A DNA stretch of 64,000 nucleotides from the NCBI RefSeq assembly GCF_008728835.1, contig NZ_CP042582.1:5439001-5503000 (forward strand), written 5' to 3'. This document shows, piece by piece, positions 44,155-54,705 of the stretch (positions are counted from its first letter, which is position 1; the number at the start of each line of letters is the position of its first letter). Source of the DNA: Hypericibacter adhaerens. GTDB taxonomy: Bacteria > Pseudomonadota > Alphaproteobacteria > Dongiales > Dongiaceae. The notes under the pieces were generated by a model, which had not been told where the DNA came from, did no database searches, and saw nothing but the letters and a program-made list of their open reading frames with translations. The position numbers were made by a program, and so were the translations under genes.

Positions 44155-46711
44155 CGTCCTCGCCTGGCCGGACCGCGCGGCGCGAACGTCGCACGCCCTG
44201 GCGCTCACCTTCGCCTGGCGCGAGCTCAGGGGCGGCATCGCCGGCTTCAGGCTCTTCCTCGCCTGCCTCGCGCTGGGCGTGGCCATCGTCGCGGCCGTGG
44301 GCTCGCTGTCGGCGAGCCTCGAGGCCGGTATCGCCGCCGATGCGACGCGGCTTCTGGGCGGCGATCTCGAGCTGCGCCGCGTCTATCGCCCGCTGGAGCC
44401 CGAGACCTTGTCTTTCCTGCAGGCGCGAGGTGCCACTTCGACGCTGGTGGAGACGCGCAGCATGGTGCGTCCCGTCACGGGCGACGCGCCGCCGCTCCTG
44501 GTCGAGCTCAAGGCGGTCGATGCGCCTTATCCGATGGTGGGACAGGTCCAGCTCGATCCGCCGCAAACGCTGGCCGCGGCACTCGCCTCGCGCGAGGGCG
44601 CGCGCGGCGGCGTTGCCGATCCCGCGCTGTTCGACCGGTTGAACGTCCGGATCGGCGACCGCATCGCGCTCGGTGCCGAGACCTTCATCCTCACCGCGCG
44701 CCTGGTGAGCGAGCCCGACCGCGGCGCCACTGTCTTCTCGCTGGGACCGCGGCTGATGATCGGCGAGGACGCGCTGCCGGCGACCGGTCTGCTGGTGCCG
44801 GGAAGCCTGGTCTATTACGAGACCCGTCTCGCCCTCTCGCCCCAGGCCGGCATCGGCGCGGAAGCGCTGGCCAAGGCGGTGCGCGCAGAATTCCCCAATT
44901 CCGATTTCCGCGTTCGCACGCCCGCCGATGCCGGTCCCGGCATCAAGAGCTTCGCGCGCCGCGCCGCCCTCTTCCTCAATTTCGTCGGCCTGGCGGCGCT
45001 CCTCATCGGCGGTGTCGGCGTCGCCAACGCGGTGGGCGCCTATCTCGAGGGCCGGCGCGCGACGATCGCGACCTTGAAATGCCTCGGCGCCAGCGCCGGC
45101 CTCGTGGCGCGCGTCTATCTGGCGCTGGTGCTGGGGCTCGCGGCGGGCGGCGTGGCGATCGGCCTCGCGGCGGGGGCGGCCGCGCCCTTCATCGCCGCGC
45201 CCTTCCTGGCCGCGCATTTCAGCGTGCCGTTCCGCGCCGCGATCCATGCGCTGCCGCTGGCCGAAGCGGCGGCGCTGGGCCTTCTCGCGGCACTCGCCTT
45301 CGCCTTCCTGCCGCTCGCGCGCGCCCGGCGCGTGCCCGCGGCCGAGCTCTTCCGCGCCACGGCACCACGATCGATCGATCTCAAGGACCGGCTGTGGCTT
45401 TCGGGAATCTGCCTGCTGCTCGCGGCCCTCGCCGTGCTGGTCTCGGCGGACCGGCTGCTGGGGCCGGGGTTCGTGATCGCGGCGGCCTTGTGCTACCTGC
45501 TGTTCCGCGTCCTGGCGCAGGGGCTCGCGCGCGCGGCGCGCCATCTGGCCCGCCGGCAGCAGGGCCATCCGGCCCTGCGCCTGGCGCTGGCCAATCTCGC
45601 CCGGCCCGGCGCTCCCACCACGAGCGTCGTGCTCTCGCTGGGGCTGGGACTGACGGTGCTGGTGGTGGTGATCCTGGCGCAGGGCAGCCTGCATCGCCAG
45701 ATCATGCAGACCCTGCCGGCGCAGGCGCCCTCGTTCTACTTCATCGACATCCAGCAGGATCAGGCGGAGCCGTTCCGCGCCCTGGTGAGCCACTATCAGG
45801 GCGTCTCGGCCTATCGCCAGGTGCCGATGCTGCGCGGGCGCATCGCCGCCGTGAACGGCGTCGCCGCCGACCAGCTCGACGTGCCGAAGGACCAGCAATG
45901 GGTGCTGCAGGGCGACCGCGGCCTGACCTGGTCCGACACGCTGCCCGAAGGCAGCAAGCTCGTCGAAGGCCAATGGTGGCCGTCCGACTATCAGGGTCCG
46001 CCGCTGGTCTCGTTCGAGGCCGAGGCCGCGGCGGCGCTGGGGCTCAAGCCCGGCGACCATATCACCATCAGCGTGCTGGGCCGCGAGATCGGGGCGGAGG
46101 TCGCGAACATCCGCCAGATCCGCTGGACCGACCTCACCATCAATTTCGTCATGGTGTTCTCGCCCGGCAGCTTCGCCGGCGCGCCGGCGACCTGGCTCGC
46201 CACCGCGAGCCTGCCGCCCGAGCGCGAAGCGATGCTGGCGCACGATGTCGGCGAGACGTTCCCCAATGTCTCGACCATCCGCGTCAAGGAGGCGCTGGCC
46301 GCGGTCGACGGTCTCCTGAGCGCCGTGGGTGCCGCCATCGCCGCCACCGCGGGATTGGCGCTGGCCTCGGGCCTGCTGGTGCTGGCCAGCGCCGTGCTGG
46401 CCGAGGAGCGGCGGCGCATCTACGAGGCGGTGGTGCTGAAGGTGCTGGGCGCCACGCGCCGCGATCTCGCGCGCGCCTTCCTCATGGAGCAGGGACTGCT
46501 CGGGCTCGTCACCGGCCTCTTGGCGATCCTGCTGGGCTCGATCGCGTCCTGGGTGCTGGTGACCTATGCGATGGACAGCGAATGGAGCTTCTCCGCGCCG
46601 GCCGCGATTGCCATCGCGCTGGGCGGTGCCGCGCTGGCGCTGCTGATCGGGCTCGGCGGCACCTGGCGCGCGCTCTCGACGCCGGCCGCCCCGCAGCTTC
46701 GCAACGAGTAG
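44147..46711 (+). CDS. ybbP: FtsX-like permease YbbP
   Basis: An 854-residue inner-membrane permease with ten predicted helices in two FtsX domains. The N-terminal helix [20 protein letters not shown] is followed by a periplasmic region and then two three-helix blocks ([20 protein letters not shown] and [20 protein letters not shown], with [12 protein letters not shown]). It completes a mechanotransmission-type ABC complex with the upstream ATPase. Its function in most bacteria is undefined. Confidence 0.92.
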   Translation: MADVLAWPDRAARTSHALALTFAWRELRGGIAGFRLFLACLALGVAIVAAVGSLSASLEAGIAADATRLLGGDLELRRVYRPLEPETLSFLQARGATSTLVETRSMVRPVTGDAPPLLVELKAVDAPYPMVGQVQLDPPQTLAAALASREGARGGVADPALFDRLNVRIGDRIALGAETFILTARLVSEPDRGATVFSLGPRLMIGEDALPATGLLVPGSLVYYETRLALSPQAGIGAEALAKAVRAEFPNSDFRVRTPADAGPGIKSFARRAALFLNFVGLAALLIGGVGVANAVGAYLEGRRATIATLKCLGASAGLVARVYLALVLGLAAGGVAIGLAAGAAAPFIAAPFLAAHFSVPFRAAIHALPLAEAAALGLLAALAFAFLPLARARRVPAAELFRATAPRSIDLKDRLWLSGICLLLAALAVLVSADRLLGPGFVIAAALCYLLFRVLAQGLARAARHLARRQQGHPALRLALANLARPGAPTTSVVLSLGLGLTVLVVVILAQGSLHRQIMQTLPAQAPSFYFIDIQQDQAEPFRALVSHYQGVSAYRQVPMLRGRIAAVNGVAADQLDVPKDQQWVLQGDRGLTWSDTLPEGSKLVEGQWWPSDYQGPPLVSFEAEAAAALGLKPGDHITISVLGREIGAEVANIRQIRWTDLTINFVMVFSPGSFAGAPATWLATASLPPEREAMLAHDVGETFPNVSTIRVKEALAAVDGLLSAVGAAIAATAGLALASGLLVLASAVLAEERRRIYEAVVLKVLGATRRDLARAFLMEQGLLGLVTGLLAILLGSIASWVLVTYAMDSEWSFSAPAAIAIALGGAALALLIGLGGTWRALSTPAAPQLRNE

Positions 46712-46729
46712 CGGCGGGCGCCGGGGATC

Positions 46730-48340
46730 TCAGCTCTCGCCGCCGGGCGTCGCGTCGGAGATGGCCGCAGGAGCCGGCTGCGCCGCGGCGCCATTGCCTT
46801 TGCGGCGCGTCAGCGCCTTCGAGAAATCGGCACGCTCGAAGGCGCCGAAGAGGAGGCCCAGCACCGCATAGGCGACGAGGCCCACCACCACCAGCACCAC
46901 CAGCATGATGAGCCGGAGCCAGCCGCCAGCCGCGATGAAAGGATCGATCGCCCAGGTGGTCGCCAGCAGGATGCCGGTCATGCCGAGGCTGGCCGCGAAG
47001 ATGCGCGGCAGGCGGCGCTTCAGGCGCTGATCCAGCACGATATGCTCGAGCCGCCAGAGCCTAACGCCCAGGAGGGTGGCGTTGAGCGTCGTCGCCAGCG
47101 TGGTCGCGATCGGGATGCCGATGAAGCCGATCGTCTGCGACAGCGCGATGCTGAGGGCGATGTTGGTCACGACCGCGATGACCGCGACGCGGAAGGGCGT
47201 GGTCGTGTCCTCGCGCGCGAAGAAGCAGGGCGCGAAGGCCTTGACCAGCGCGAAGGCCGGCAGCCCCGCCGCGAAGGCCGCGAGCGCCCAGGCCGAGGCG
47301 CGGCTGGCTTCGGGCCCGAAGGCGCCGCGCTCGAAGAGCGTGGTCATGATCGCGACCGGGATCGCCAGCAGCGCCAGGGTCGCCGGGATGATCAGCGACA
47401 TCGAGAACTCGATGCAGCGATTGAGATTGTGCATCGCCACGTCGTGCCGGCCGGCGCGCAGCGAGCGCGTCAGCGTCGGCAGCAGCACCACGCCGACCGC
47501 GGCACCGATCACGCCCAGAGGCAGCTGGAACACGCGGTCGGCGTAATAGAGATAGGAGACCGCGGCCGGGAAGCTGGTGGCGATGATGGTGCCGACCACG
47601 ATGTTGATCTGGGTGACGCCGCCCGAGAGCAGCCCCGGCAGCATGAGCTTCAGGAGCCGCTTGATCTCGGGGTCGAGCCGCGGCATCGGCAGCCACAGCG
47701 CCATGCCGGCGCGGTTGCAGGAGAAGACCAGCCAGAGGAACTGGCAGAGGCCCGAGGCCGCGACCGACCAGGAGAGCACCAGGCCGGGACGCCCGGTGAA
47801 AGGCACCACGCAGATCAAGGCGCCGGCCATCACGACATTGAGCAGGATGGGTGCGGCCGCGGGCGCACCGAAGCGGTGCAGCGAGTTGAGGATGCCGCCC
47901 TGGAGCGCCGTCAGCGACATGAAGAGGAGATAGGGGAAGGTCACCTGCGTGAACTGCACCGCATAGCCGAACTTCTCCGGATCGTCGGTGAAGCCCGGCG
48001 CGATGACGAGCATGAGCCAGGGCATGGCGAGCTGGGCCGCGATGGAGAAGAGCAGCAGCCAGAACAGCAGCACCGCCAGCACCCGCTCGGCGAAGGCCTT
48101 GGCCGCGGCCGCACCCTGCTGCTCGAGCTTGCCCGCGAACATCGGCACGAAGGCCGAGTTGAAGGCGCCTTCGGCGAACATCTGGCGGAACAGGTTGGGG
48201 AAGCGCATCGCCACGAAGAAGGCGTCGGCCACGGGCCCCGTGCCCAGCGCATGGGCGATCAGGATGTCGCGCAGGAAGCCGCCCGCCCGGCTGACGCCGG
48301 TGAGCGAGCCGACTTTGACGATCGAGCCGATCAGCGCCAT
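46730..48340 (-). CDS. murJ: Lipid II flippase MurJ
   Basis: MurJ flips lipid II across the inner membrane for peptidoglycan synthesis. The 536-residue product has about 14 membrane helices and the family features: SRAGGFLRDILIAHALGTGP near the N-terminus, MRFPNLFRQMFAEGAFNSAF, and GPEASRASAWALAAFAAGLP. Basic residues line the cavity regions. It lies 129 bp downstream of glnD on the same strand, an order common in alphaproteobacteria, and ends 18 bp before ybbP, which faces it. Confidence 0.96.
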   Translation of the reverse strand: MALIGSIVKVGSLTGVSRAGGFLRDILIAHALGTGPVADAFFVAMRFPNLFRQMFAEGAFNSAFVPMFAGKLEQQGAAAAKAFAERVLAVLLFWLLLFSIAAQLAMPWLMLVIAPGFTDDPEKFGYAVQFTQVTFPYLLFMSLTALQGGILNSLHRFGAPAAAPILLNVVMAGALICVVPFTGRPGLVLSWSVAASGLCQFLWLVFSCNRAGMALWLPMPRLDPEIKRLLKLMLPGLLSGGVTQINIVVGTIIATSFPAAVSYLYYADRVFQLPLGVIGAAVGVVLLPTLTRSLRAGRHDVAMHNLNRCIEFSMSLIIPATLALLAIPVAIMTTLFERGAFGPEASRASAWALAAFAAGLPAFALVKAFAPCFFAREDTTTPFRVAVIAVVTNIALSIALSQTIGFIGIPIATTLATTLNATLLGVRLWRLEHIVLDQRLKRRLPRIFAASLGMTGILLATTWAIDPFIAAGGWLRLIMLVVLVVVGLVAYAVLGLLFGAFERADFSKALTRRKGNGAAAQPAPAAISDATPGGES

Positions 48341-48469
48341 GCAATGCCGGCGGGCAGCGGAGCGGCGGTTTGCGGGATCGTCATCGGCAAAGAGGGTCTC
48401 TGCGGCTGGTTCGCGGGGTGAAGCCCAGTCTCTAGCCGATTACGGCGATTTTCGGCAAGCCGTGGCGCC

Positions 48470-51310
48470 CTACTCCGCCGCGGCCGAGTCGCTGCCGGGC
48501 GCAGGTGCCGTGGCTTCCGTCTTGGCCGGCTTGCCCTCGCCCTCCTCGAGCACGGCCATGAGCGCGTCGCGGATGGGCTTGAGGCGCGCATCGCCTTCGA
48601 CCTTGAGGCCGTATTTGTCCTTCACATAGAACACGTCGACGGCGCGCGCGCCGAAGGTCGAGACCTTGGCCGAGGTGATCTGCAGCTTCTGGGCGGCCAG
48701 CGCCCGGGTCAGGCCGTAGAGCAGGCCGCGGCGGTCGCGGCCATTGACCTCGATCAGGGTGTGCTCGGCCGAGCCCTTGTTGTCGATGAGGACGCGCGGC
48801 GCCACGCTGAAGAGCTCGGTGCGCCGGCCCAAGGGCGAAGGCGGAAACACCAGGTCGGGCAAGGTGGCCGAGTCGTCGGCCAATAGCCGTTCCAGACAGT
48901 CGCGGATGCGCGCCAGATCCTCCGGGCGCTCGATCTCGTGCCCCTCCGCGTCCTGGACCTGGAAGGTGTCGAGCGCCTTGCCGTTGGTGAGGGTGAAGAT
49001 GTCGGCGACGGCGATGCTGGCGCCCGCGAGCGCCAGGGCGCCGGCGAGCCGGGCGAAGAGCCCCGGCCGGTCGGCGGTATAGACCGTGACCTCGGTGACG
49101 GCGCGCCAGTGATCGACCCGCATGTCGAGGGCCAGCGCCTGACCCAGCCGTTCGGCGCGATCGACCAGGCGCGCCTGGCGGGCCAGCGTCGTCTTGTCGG
49201 AGGCGAGCCAGTAGGAGGGCGTGCCGCGCGCGACGTGATGGGCGAAGCTTTCGTCGCTCCAGTCGGCGAGCTCCGTCCGCAGCTCCTCCAGCGCCGTCCT
49301 GACCCGCTCCTCGCGGTTGAGTGCCACGAGCCCGCCCGAGATCAGCTCCTCCGCGCGCCAATAGAGATCGCGCAGCAGCTGCGCCTTCCAGCCGTTCCAG
49401 GTCTTGGGCCCGACCGCGCGGATGTCGGCGACGGTCAGCACCAGCAGCAGCCGCAGCCGCTCCAGCGACTGCACCGTCGCGACGAAATCCTGGATCGTCT
49501 TGGGATCGTCGATGTCGCGCTTGAAGGCGGTGTTGCTCATCACGAGGTGATAGCGCACCAGCCAGGAGACCGTTTCCGTCTCCTCGTCGCTGAAGCCGAG
49601 GCGGGGCCCGAGCTTGATCGCGATGTCGGCGCCGAGCTCCGAATGATCGCCGCCGCGCCCCTTGGCGATGTCATGCAGCAGCACCGCCAGATAGAGCACG
49701 CGGCGCGACTGCACCAGATGCACCACCTCGCTGGCGATCGGCACCTCGTCCTTGATCAGCCCCTGCTCGATCTTCCACAGGATGCCGATGGCGAAGATGG
49801 TGTGCTCGTCGACCGTGAAGTGGTGATACATGTCGTATTGCATCTGCGCCACGACACGGCCGAAATCCGGCATGAAGCGCCCGAACACGCCGGCCTCGTT
49901 CAAGCGCCGCAGCGTGACTTCCGGCCCCTTCTTCGAGGTCAGCATCGCGACGAAGAGGCGGTTGGCCTCGGGATCGGCGCGCAGCTTCGCATCCACGAGC
50001 TTCAGGTTGCGCGTGACGAGCCGGAGCGTCGCCGGATGGATGTCGAGATCGTGGCGCTGCGCCACCTCGAACAGGCGCAGCAGGTTGACCGGGTCCTTGG
50101 CGAAGGCCTTGGGATCGGCCACCGCCAGCCGGTCGCCATCGACGCGGAAGCCCTCGATGTCGCGCTGGAAGAGCGCGAAGCCGCGCGCCAGGAGCGAGCG
50201 CTTCTGATGCTGCGCCTCCAGCACGGCGCAGAAGATGCGCGTCAGGTCGCCCACCGTCTTGGCGACGAGGAAGTAGTGCTTCATCAGCCGCTCGACGCCG
50301 CGCGAGCCGGCATGGTCGGTATAGCCCATGCGCCGCGCGAGCTCGGGCTGCAGGTCGAAGGTCAGCCGCTCCTCCGGCCGGTTCGCCAGATAGTGGAGAT
50401 GGAAGCGCAGCGACCAGAGGAAGGCCTCCGCCTTCTCGAACTGGCGCGCCTCCTCGGCGGTGAAGACGCCGCGTTCGACCAGCGTCGCCACGTCCTCGGC
50501 GCGATAGAGATATTTCGCGATCCAGAACAGCGTGTGGAGATCGCGCAAGCCCCCCTTGCCGTCCTTGATGTTGGCCTCGAGCGAGTAGCGCGAATCGCCC
50601 ATGCGCTTGTGGCGCTGGTTGCGCTCGGCGAGCTTGGCCTCGACGAAGGCGGGGCCGGTGCCGGCCACGATCTGCTTGAGGAACTTGGCGCGCAGATCCT
50701 GATAGAGCGACTGCTCGCCCCAGATGTAGCGCGCTTCCAGCAACGCCGTGCGGATGGTCAGGTCGCCCTTCGCCTGGCGGATGCACTCGTCGACCGAGCG
50801 CACCGAATGGCCGACCTTGAGGCCCAGGTCCCAGAGCCGGTAGAGCATGTATTCGATCACCTGCTCCACATAGGGCGTGCGCTTGTACGGCAGCAGGAAC
50901 AGGAGATCGATGTCGGAGAAGGGAGCGAGCTCGCCGCGGCCATAGCCGCCGACCGCGACCACGGCAAGGCGCTCGCCGGTGGAGGGATTGGCCAAGGGAA
51001 AGACCAGCTGCGTCGCCGTGTCGTGCAGCGCGCGGATGATCTGGTCCATCAGGTAGGACAGAGCGCGGGCCGCCATGCGGCCGTCGCCCGTGGCGTCGAA
51101 GCGCCGGCGCACCTCCTCGCGGCCGGCCGCCATCGCCTCCTTGAGGGCCTTGGCGACCGCGGCCTCGTCGAGCTTGCCGTCATCGGCCAGCGTCGTCAGC
51201 TCCAGCGTCAGCCGGCGCCGGTCGATGACCTTGCGGGGATCGGAGATCTCGCCCATGCCCTGTTCCAGGGGACCTTGTTCCGAAGGTGACGGCCGCGTGC
51301 GAAGCGGCAA
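48470..51310 (-). CDS. glnD: PII uridylyltransferase/uridylyl-removing enzyme GlnD
   Basis: GlnD senses glutamine and adds or removes UMP on PII proteins, controlling nitrogen assimilation. The 946-residue protein has the nucleotidyltransferase site GGYGRGELAPFSDIDLLF (about residue 120), a GlnE-like helical domain, an HD domain with VLLHDIAKGRGGDHSELGAD, and two C-terminal ACT domains (VYTADRPGLFARLAGALALA; NGRDRRGLLYGLTRALAAQK). The start may be the ATG at 51256 (MGEISDP), 18 codons inside. Length is typical for the family. Confidence 0.96.
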   Translation of the reverse strand: MPLRTRPSPSEQGPLEQGMGEISDPRKVIDRRRLTLELTTLADDGKLDEAAVAKALKEAMAAGREEVRRRFDATGDGRMAARALSYLMDQIIRALHDTATQLVFPLANPSTGERLAVVAVGGYGRGELAPFSDIDLLFLLPYKRTPYVEQVIEYMLYRLWDLGLKVGHSVRSVDECIRQAKGDLTIRTALLEARYIWGEQSLYQDLRAKFLKQIVAGTGPAFVEAKLAERNQRHKRMGDSRYSLEANIKDGKGGLRDLHTLFWIAKYLYRAEDVATLVERGVFTAEEARQFEKAEAFLWSLRFHLHYLANRPEERLTFDLQPELARRMGYTDHAGSRGVERLMKHYFLVAKTVGDLTRIFCAVLEAQHQKRSLLARGFALFQRDIEGFRVDGDRLAVADPKAFAKDPVNLLRLFEVAQRHDLDIHPATLRLVTRNLKLVDAKLRADPEANRLFVAMLTSKKGPEVTLRRLNEAGVFGRFMPDFGRVVAQMQYDMYHHFTVDEHTIFAIGILWKIEQGLIKDEVPIASEVVHLVQSRRVLYLAVLLHDIAKGRGGDHSELGADIAIKLGPRLGFSDEETETVSWLVRYHLVMSNTAFKRDIDDPKTIQDFVATVQSLERLRLLLVLTVADIRAVGPKTWNGWKAQLLRDLYWRAEELISGGLVALNREERVRTALEELRTELADWSDESFAHHVARGTPSYWLASDKTTLARQARLVDRAERLGQALALDMRVDHWRAVTEVTVYTADRPGLFARLAGALALAGASIAVADIFTLTNGKALDTFQVQDAEGHEIERPEDLARIRDCLERLLADDSATLPDLVFPPSPLGRRTELFSVAPRVLIDNKGSAEHTLIEVNGRDRRGLLYGLTRALAAQKLQITSAKVSTFGARAVDVFYVKDKYGLKVEGDARLKPIRDALMAVLEEGEGKPAKTEATAPAPGSDSAAAE

Positions 51311-51590
51311 GCGACACCAAAGGCCAAAAAAACCAAGATATGATTATCGCATGAGGGGCCGGTCCCGGCCAAATCGGGAGGGAGCTGGTTCCTCGACCGT
51401 CTTCCTCTTTTGCGCCGGAGGCGCGAAGATCGTCACCCCGTGGCGCCGTCGCCCGCAGCCGGAACCCATTGCCGCGCCAGACGTTTGACACCAACTGGTG
51501 ATGGCAGGCCCGGAATTCCATAGCGGGTCCGGCCCCATGCCTTCGCCGGTCAGGCCCAGACCCATGCCGCCTCTTCCTTTCGACCGATCG

Positions 51591-52310
51591 ATGCGACCGC
51601 TGCGCGCCCTGGCGCTCCTGGCCGGCATGGCGCTGGCGGCCTGCGCCGACGACACGCCGCCGCCCGCCCCGAGCCAGGTCACGGGGCCGGGCCAGTCCGC
51701 CAACACCACCGCCTATGACAGCCTCAACACCGTGCCGATGGGCTCCCAGCCGGCCCAGCCGGCGGCACCCCTGGCGCAGCAGCCGTTGGCGCCGGCCCCG
51801 CCGCCCCAGAACATCGCCCCGCCCGCCAACCCCGACAACACGCCGGGCGCGCCCTCGATTCCGCAGGGTGCCGGCGGCATCTACCTGCCGGTCACGGCCC
51901 GCTTCCTGATCGACCGGCCGCAGACGATCGAGGTCTCGATCCGCGACGCGCAGCCCGCCGACCGGGTGCAGCTGGTGGCGCCGGACGGCAGCGTGATCGA
52001 CGCCTATCAGCTCGACCGCGAGTTCATCCAGGCGACCGAGAGCGGTCCTTCCGGCTTCAATATGGGGGTGGGCGTCAGCGGCGGCTCCAGCTCCGGCGTG
52101 CAGCCGAGCTTCGGCATCGGCTTCCCGATCTTCGGCAGCGCGCCCAGGAGCCCGCAGCGCGACGAGGTCCAGACCAAGGCGCTGATCCGCGTTGCCGACA
52201 TGGCGGCCTATCGCGCCAACTGGCAGAAGATGGTCTTGCGCATGTATATGGGCGAGAAGAGCGTCAGCCCGCGCAAGATGGAGATGGCGGCACCGGCACC
52301 GCCCTCGTGA
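51591..52310 (+). CDS. Putative lipoprotein, Pro/Ala-rich
   Basis: A 239-residue hypothetical lipoprotein. The signal ends in a lipobox (LAGMALAACADD, cysteine at about residue 18). A Pro/Ala/Gln-rich linker of about 75 residues follows, then a folded domain beginning IYLPVTARFLIDRPQTIEVS, with repeated references to ligand-like strands but no motif I recognise. It has a Gly/Ser stretch (GVSGGSSSGVQPSFGIGFP). The ATG at 51591 gives the best signal; upstream ATGs would lengthen the N-terminus. It is convergent with the chemoreceptor gene. Confidence 0.7.
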   Translation: MRPLRALALLAGMALAACADDTPPPAPSQVTGPGQSANTTAYDSLNTVPMGSQPAQPAAPLAQQPLAPAPPPQNIAPPANPDNTPGAPSIPQGAGGIYLPVTARFLIDRPQTIEVSIRDAQPADRVQLVAPDGSVIDAYQLDREFIQATESGPSGFNMGVGVSGGSSSGVQPSFGIGFPIFGSAPRSPQRDEVQTKALIRVADMAAYRANWQKMVLRMYMGEKSVSPRKMEMAAPAPPS

Positions 52311-52332
52311 GTCAGGATCGCCGACCGAACCT

Positions 52333-52365
52333 CGGGCCCCCGGACCCGATGGGTCCAGGGCCCCG
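52333..52365. terminator. Bidirectional hairpin between convergent genes
   Basis: CGGGCCCCCGGACCC and GGGTCCAGGGCCCCG pair at 13 of 15 positions around a GAT loop. The site lies 22 bp after the lipoprotein stop and 32 bp after the chemoreceptor stop, which face each other. A T-run is lacking, as often in GC-rich genomes. Confidence 0.6.
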
Positions 52366-52397
52366 ACCGGCCTCCCCTGATCCGTTTCGCCGCCGGC

Positions 52398-54488
52398 TCA
52401 GGCCACCTTCACGCGGATGAGGAAGCCTTCGATCTCGCTCCTGAGCTGGTCGGCCGTGCGCGCCAGTTCCTGCGCCGCCCCGAGCACCTGATCGCCCGCG
52501 CTGCCCGCCTGGGCCGCCGACTGACTGACCTCGCGAATGCCGCCATTGAGCGAATCGGTGGCCGCGGCCGCCTGCTGCACATTGCGGGCGATCTCGGTGG
52601 TGGTGGCGTTCTGCTCCTCGACCGCGGCGGCGATGGCAGTGGTGATCTCGTTGATGCGCTGGATCGTGCCGCCGATCGCCTTGATGGCATCGACCGCGGC
52701 GCTGGTGGCGCCCTGCATCTCGCCGATCTGCGCCGAGATCTCCTCGGTCGCCTTGGCCGTCTGGTTGGCGAGGCTCTTCACCTCCGAGGCCACGACCGCG
52801 AAGCCCTTGCCCGCCTCGCCCGCGCGCGCCGCCTCGATGGTGGCGTTGAGGGCGAGCAGGTTGGTCTGGGAGGCGATGTCGTTGATGAGGTTCACCACCT
52901 CGCCGATGCGGCCGGCCGAGTGGGCGAGGTTGGCGACGATGCCGTTGGTCTGATCCGCCTCGGCCACGGCCGAGGCCGCGATCTTGGCGCTCTCGTCGAC
53001 CCGGCGCGCGATCTCCGCGACCGAGGTCGACATCTCCTCGGCTGCGGAGGCGACACCCTGGACGTTGGTCGAGGTCTGCTGCGCCGCAGCCGACGACTGG
53101 CTCGCCTGGCGCGCGGCGTTCTCGGCCACCTGGTTCATGTTCCGCGCGGTGGCGTTCAGCTCCTCCGCCGCCGAGGACACGATCTGCAGGATGCCGGTGA
53201 CGGTGCCGTCGAAGCCCTGCACCAGGGTCTCCAGAGCGCGCCGGCGGAGCTCCTTCTGCTCCTGCTCGGCACGGTTCAGCGCCTCGGCCTTCTCGCGCTC
53301 CGCCGCGTTCTGCTTGAACACCACGAGCGCGGCGGCAAGATCGCCGATATCGTCATGGCGGCCCTCATAGGGCACCTCGCCCGCGAGGTCGCCATCGGCC
53401 ACCCGGCGCATCGCCGCCGTGATCGAGGCGATCGGGCGCACCACGCGCATCCGCACGGCGAGGAAGCTCGCGAGCCCGAGGATCAGCGCGCCCAGGAACA
53501 GGGCGGCGCTGAGGATGAGGCCGCGATCGGCCTCGGCCTCCATCTCGTCCGCGTGATCGACGATCACATCGAGAGCCGCGACCGGAACCGCGACCAGGGC
53601 CTTGAAGGAGTCGCTGGTCTTCGACTGCCAGTCGTCGCGGCTGATGGGCGAGGGCTGGCCCGCGGCGAGCGCTTTGTCGATCTCGGATTCGAGCGGCCGG
53701 ATCCCCTCGAAATAGATCTTCTGCGCGTCGGCGACGGCCTCGACCACACCGGCCGGTGCGCCCGGACGCGCAGCGATCTCCTGCACCAGCGGCCAGGCGC
53801 CGTCGATCTGCCCGCGCTGGACGAGCGCGCCGGCATAGGTCTCGGGCACATAACTTCCGGCCTTGATCCCGTCGCCGACCAGGTTGCGGTCGAGCCCGGC
53901 CGCGGCGCGGATGACGTACCCCAGATCCTTGAGCGCCACCTGCTCGGCGATGAGCGGATCGACCTGCCGGATCCGGGCGCCGAGCTTGCTCGAGATATCC
54001 TCGAGCGTCTCGATGACGTCGGTGATGGCGGTCATCCATTCCTTCTCGAGGCCGGTGCGGCGCCGGTCGAGTGTCGACCGGATGGCGGTATCGCCTTCGC
54101 CGCGCAGCTTGTCCGCCTTGGCGGCCCGGTCCGTCAGCGTCTGCAGAATGCCGTCGCCGCAATCGATATGGGCGCAGGCGGCCAGAATCCCTTCGATCGC
54201 CGGGCGATAATTGTCGCGCAAGCCCTCGATGTCGGCGCGCCGCTTGTCGCTGACGGCCGCTTCGTCGGTGAGGGCCAGCCGGAAGGTGGAGCGCTCGACG
54301 CGGGCCGCCTGCAGCGCGTTGAAGACATGGCGCAGCGTGGTGGCGGTCTCGACCGCGACCGCGGCCTGGCGCTGCTTGGAGAAGGCCTGGACCACGTTCT
54401 GGGCCAGGAGGGCCAGCACGATCAGCAGGAGGATGGCGAACAACCCGTTGAGAAGAGGCGCAATGCGAATATGGGAAAGCGAGCGCAT
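52398..54488 (-). CDS. Methyl-accepting chemotaxis protein
   Basis: A 696-residue chemoreceptor. An N-terminal helix ([20 protein letters not shown]), a periplasmic helical sensor domain of about 300 residues, a second helix ([20 protein letters not shown]), a HAMP domain ([20 protein letters not shown]), and a signalling domain with the tip [20 protein letters not shown] follow in order. Putative methylation helices flank the tip ([20 protein letters not shown]). The ligand is unknown. No che genes are nearby. A hairpin lies just upstream. Confidence 0.93.
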   Translation of the reverse strand: MRSLSHIRIAPLLNGLFAILLLIVLALLAQNVVQAFSKQRQAAVAVETATTLRHVFNALQAARVERSTFRLALTDEAAVSDKRRADIEGLRDNYRPAIEGILAACAHIDCGDGILQTLTDRAAKADKLRGEGDTAIRSTLDRRRTGLEKEWMTAITDVIETLEDISSKLGARIRQVDPLIAEQVALKDLGYVIRAAAGLDRNLVGDGIKAGSYVPETYAGALVQRGQIDGAWPLVQEIAARPGAPAGVVEAVADAQKIYFEGIRPLESEIDKALAAGQPSPISRDDWQSKTSDSFKALVAVPVAALDVIVDHADEMEAEADRGLILSAALFLGALILGLASFLAVRMRVVRPIASITAAMRRVADGDLAGEVPYEGRHDDIGDLAAALVVFKQNAAEREKAEALNRAEQEQKELRRRALETLVQGFDGTVTGILQIVSSAAEELNATARNMNQVAENAARQASQSSAAAQQTSTNVQGVASAAEEMSTSVAEIARRVDESAKIAASAVAEADQTNGIVANLAHSAGRIGEVVNLINDIASQTNLLALNATIEAARAGEAGKGFAVVASEVKSLANQTAKATEEISAQIGEMQGATSAAVDAIKAIGGTIQRINEITTAIAAAVEEQNATTTEIARNVQQAAAATDSLNGGIREVSQSAAQAGSAGDQVLGAAQELARTADQLRSEIEGFLIRVKVA

Positions 54489-54510
54489 ATCCAGATCCGT
54501 TCGATGGAGG

Positions 54511-54538
54511 AAGAAAGCCCGGTCCCCCTTTGCCGGGC
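54511..54538 (-). terminator. Terminator-like hairpin before the chemoreceptor
   Basis: On the minus strand GCCCGG, a ten-base loop, CCGGGC and then TTTCTT form a terminator-like structure. It lies about 170 bp after mutS and about 23 bp before the chemoreceptor ATG, so it could end mutS transcripts or attenuate the receptor gene. Confidence 0.5.
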
Positions 54539-54705
54539 GATTACATCTTTCGATAGTGATCGCAGAGAGGAGGTTGCGGGGCGGTTAATGCGGGGAATCG
54601 TTGGGCGCCCGCTATACCGGCGCATATCCCGCCGATGCGGCGGTTTGGCGCAACCGCGCCGACGCTATCGGATGGCGAGCGCGGGGTGTACCGCTGCGGT
54701 AGGGG

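Noticed and set aside
51311-51590. Small open frames between glnD and the lipoprotein gene
   Set aside because: They have no ribosome site or hydrophobic or domain pattern and overlap the glnD promoter side.
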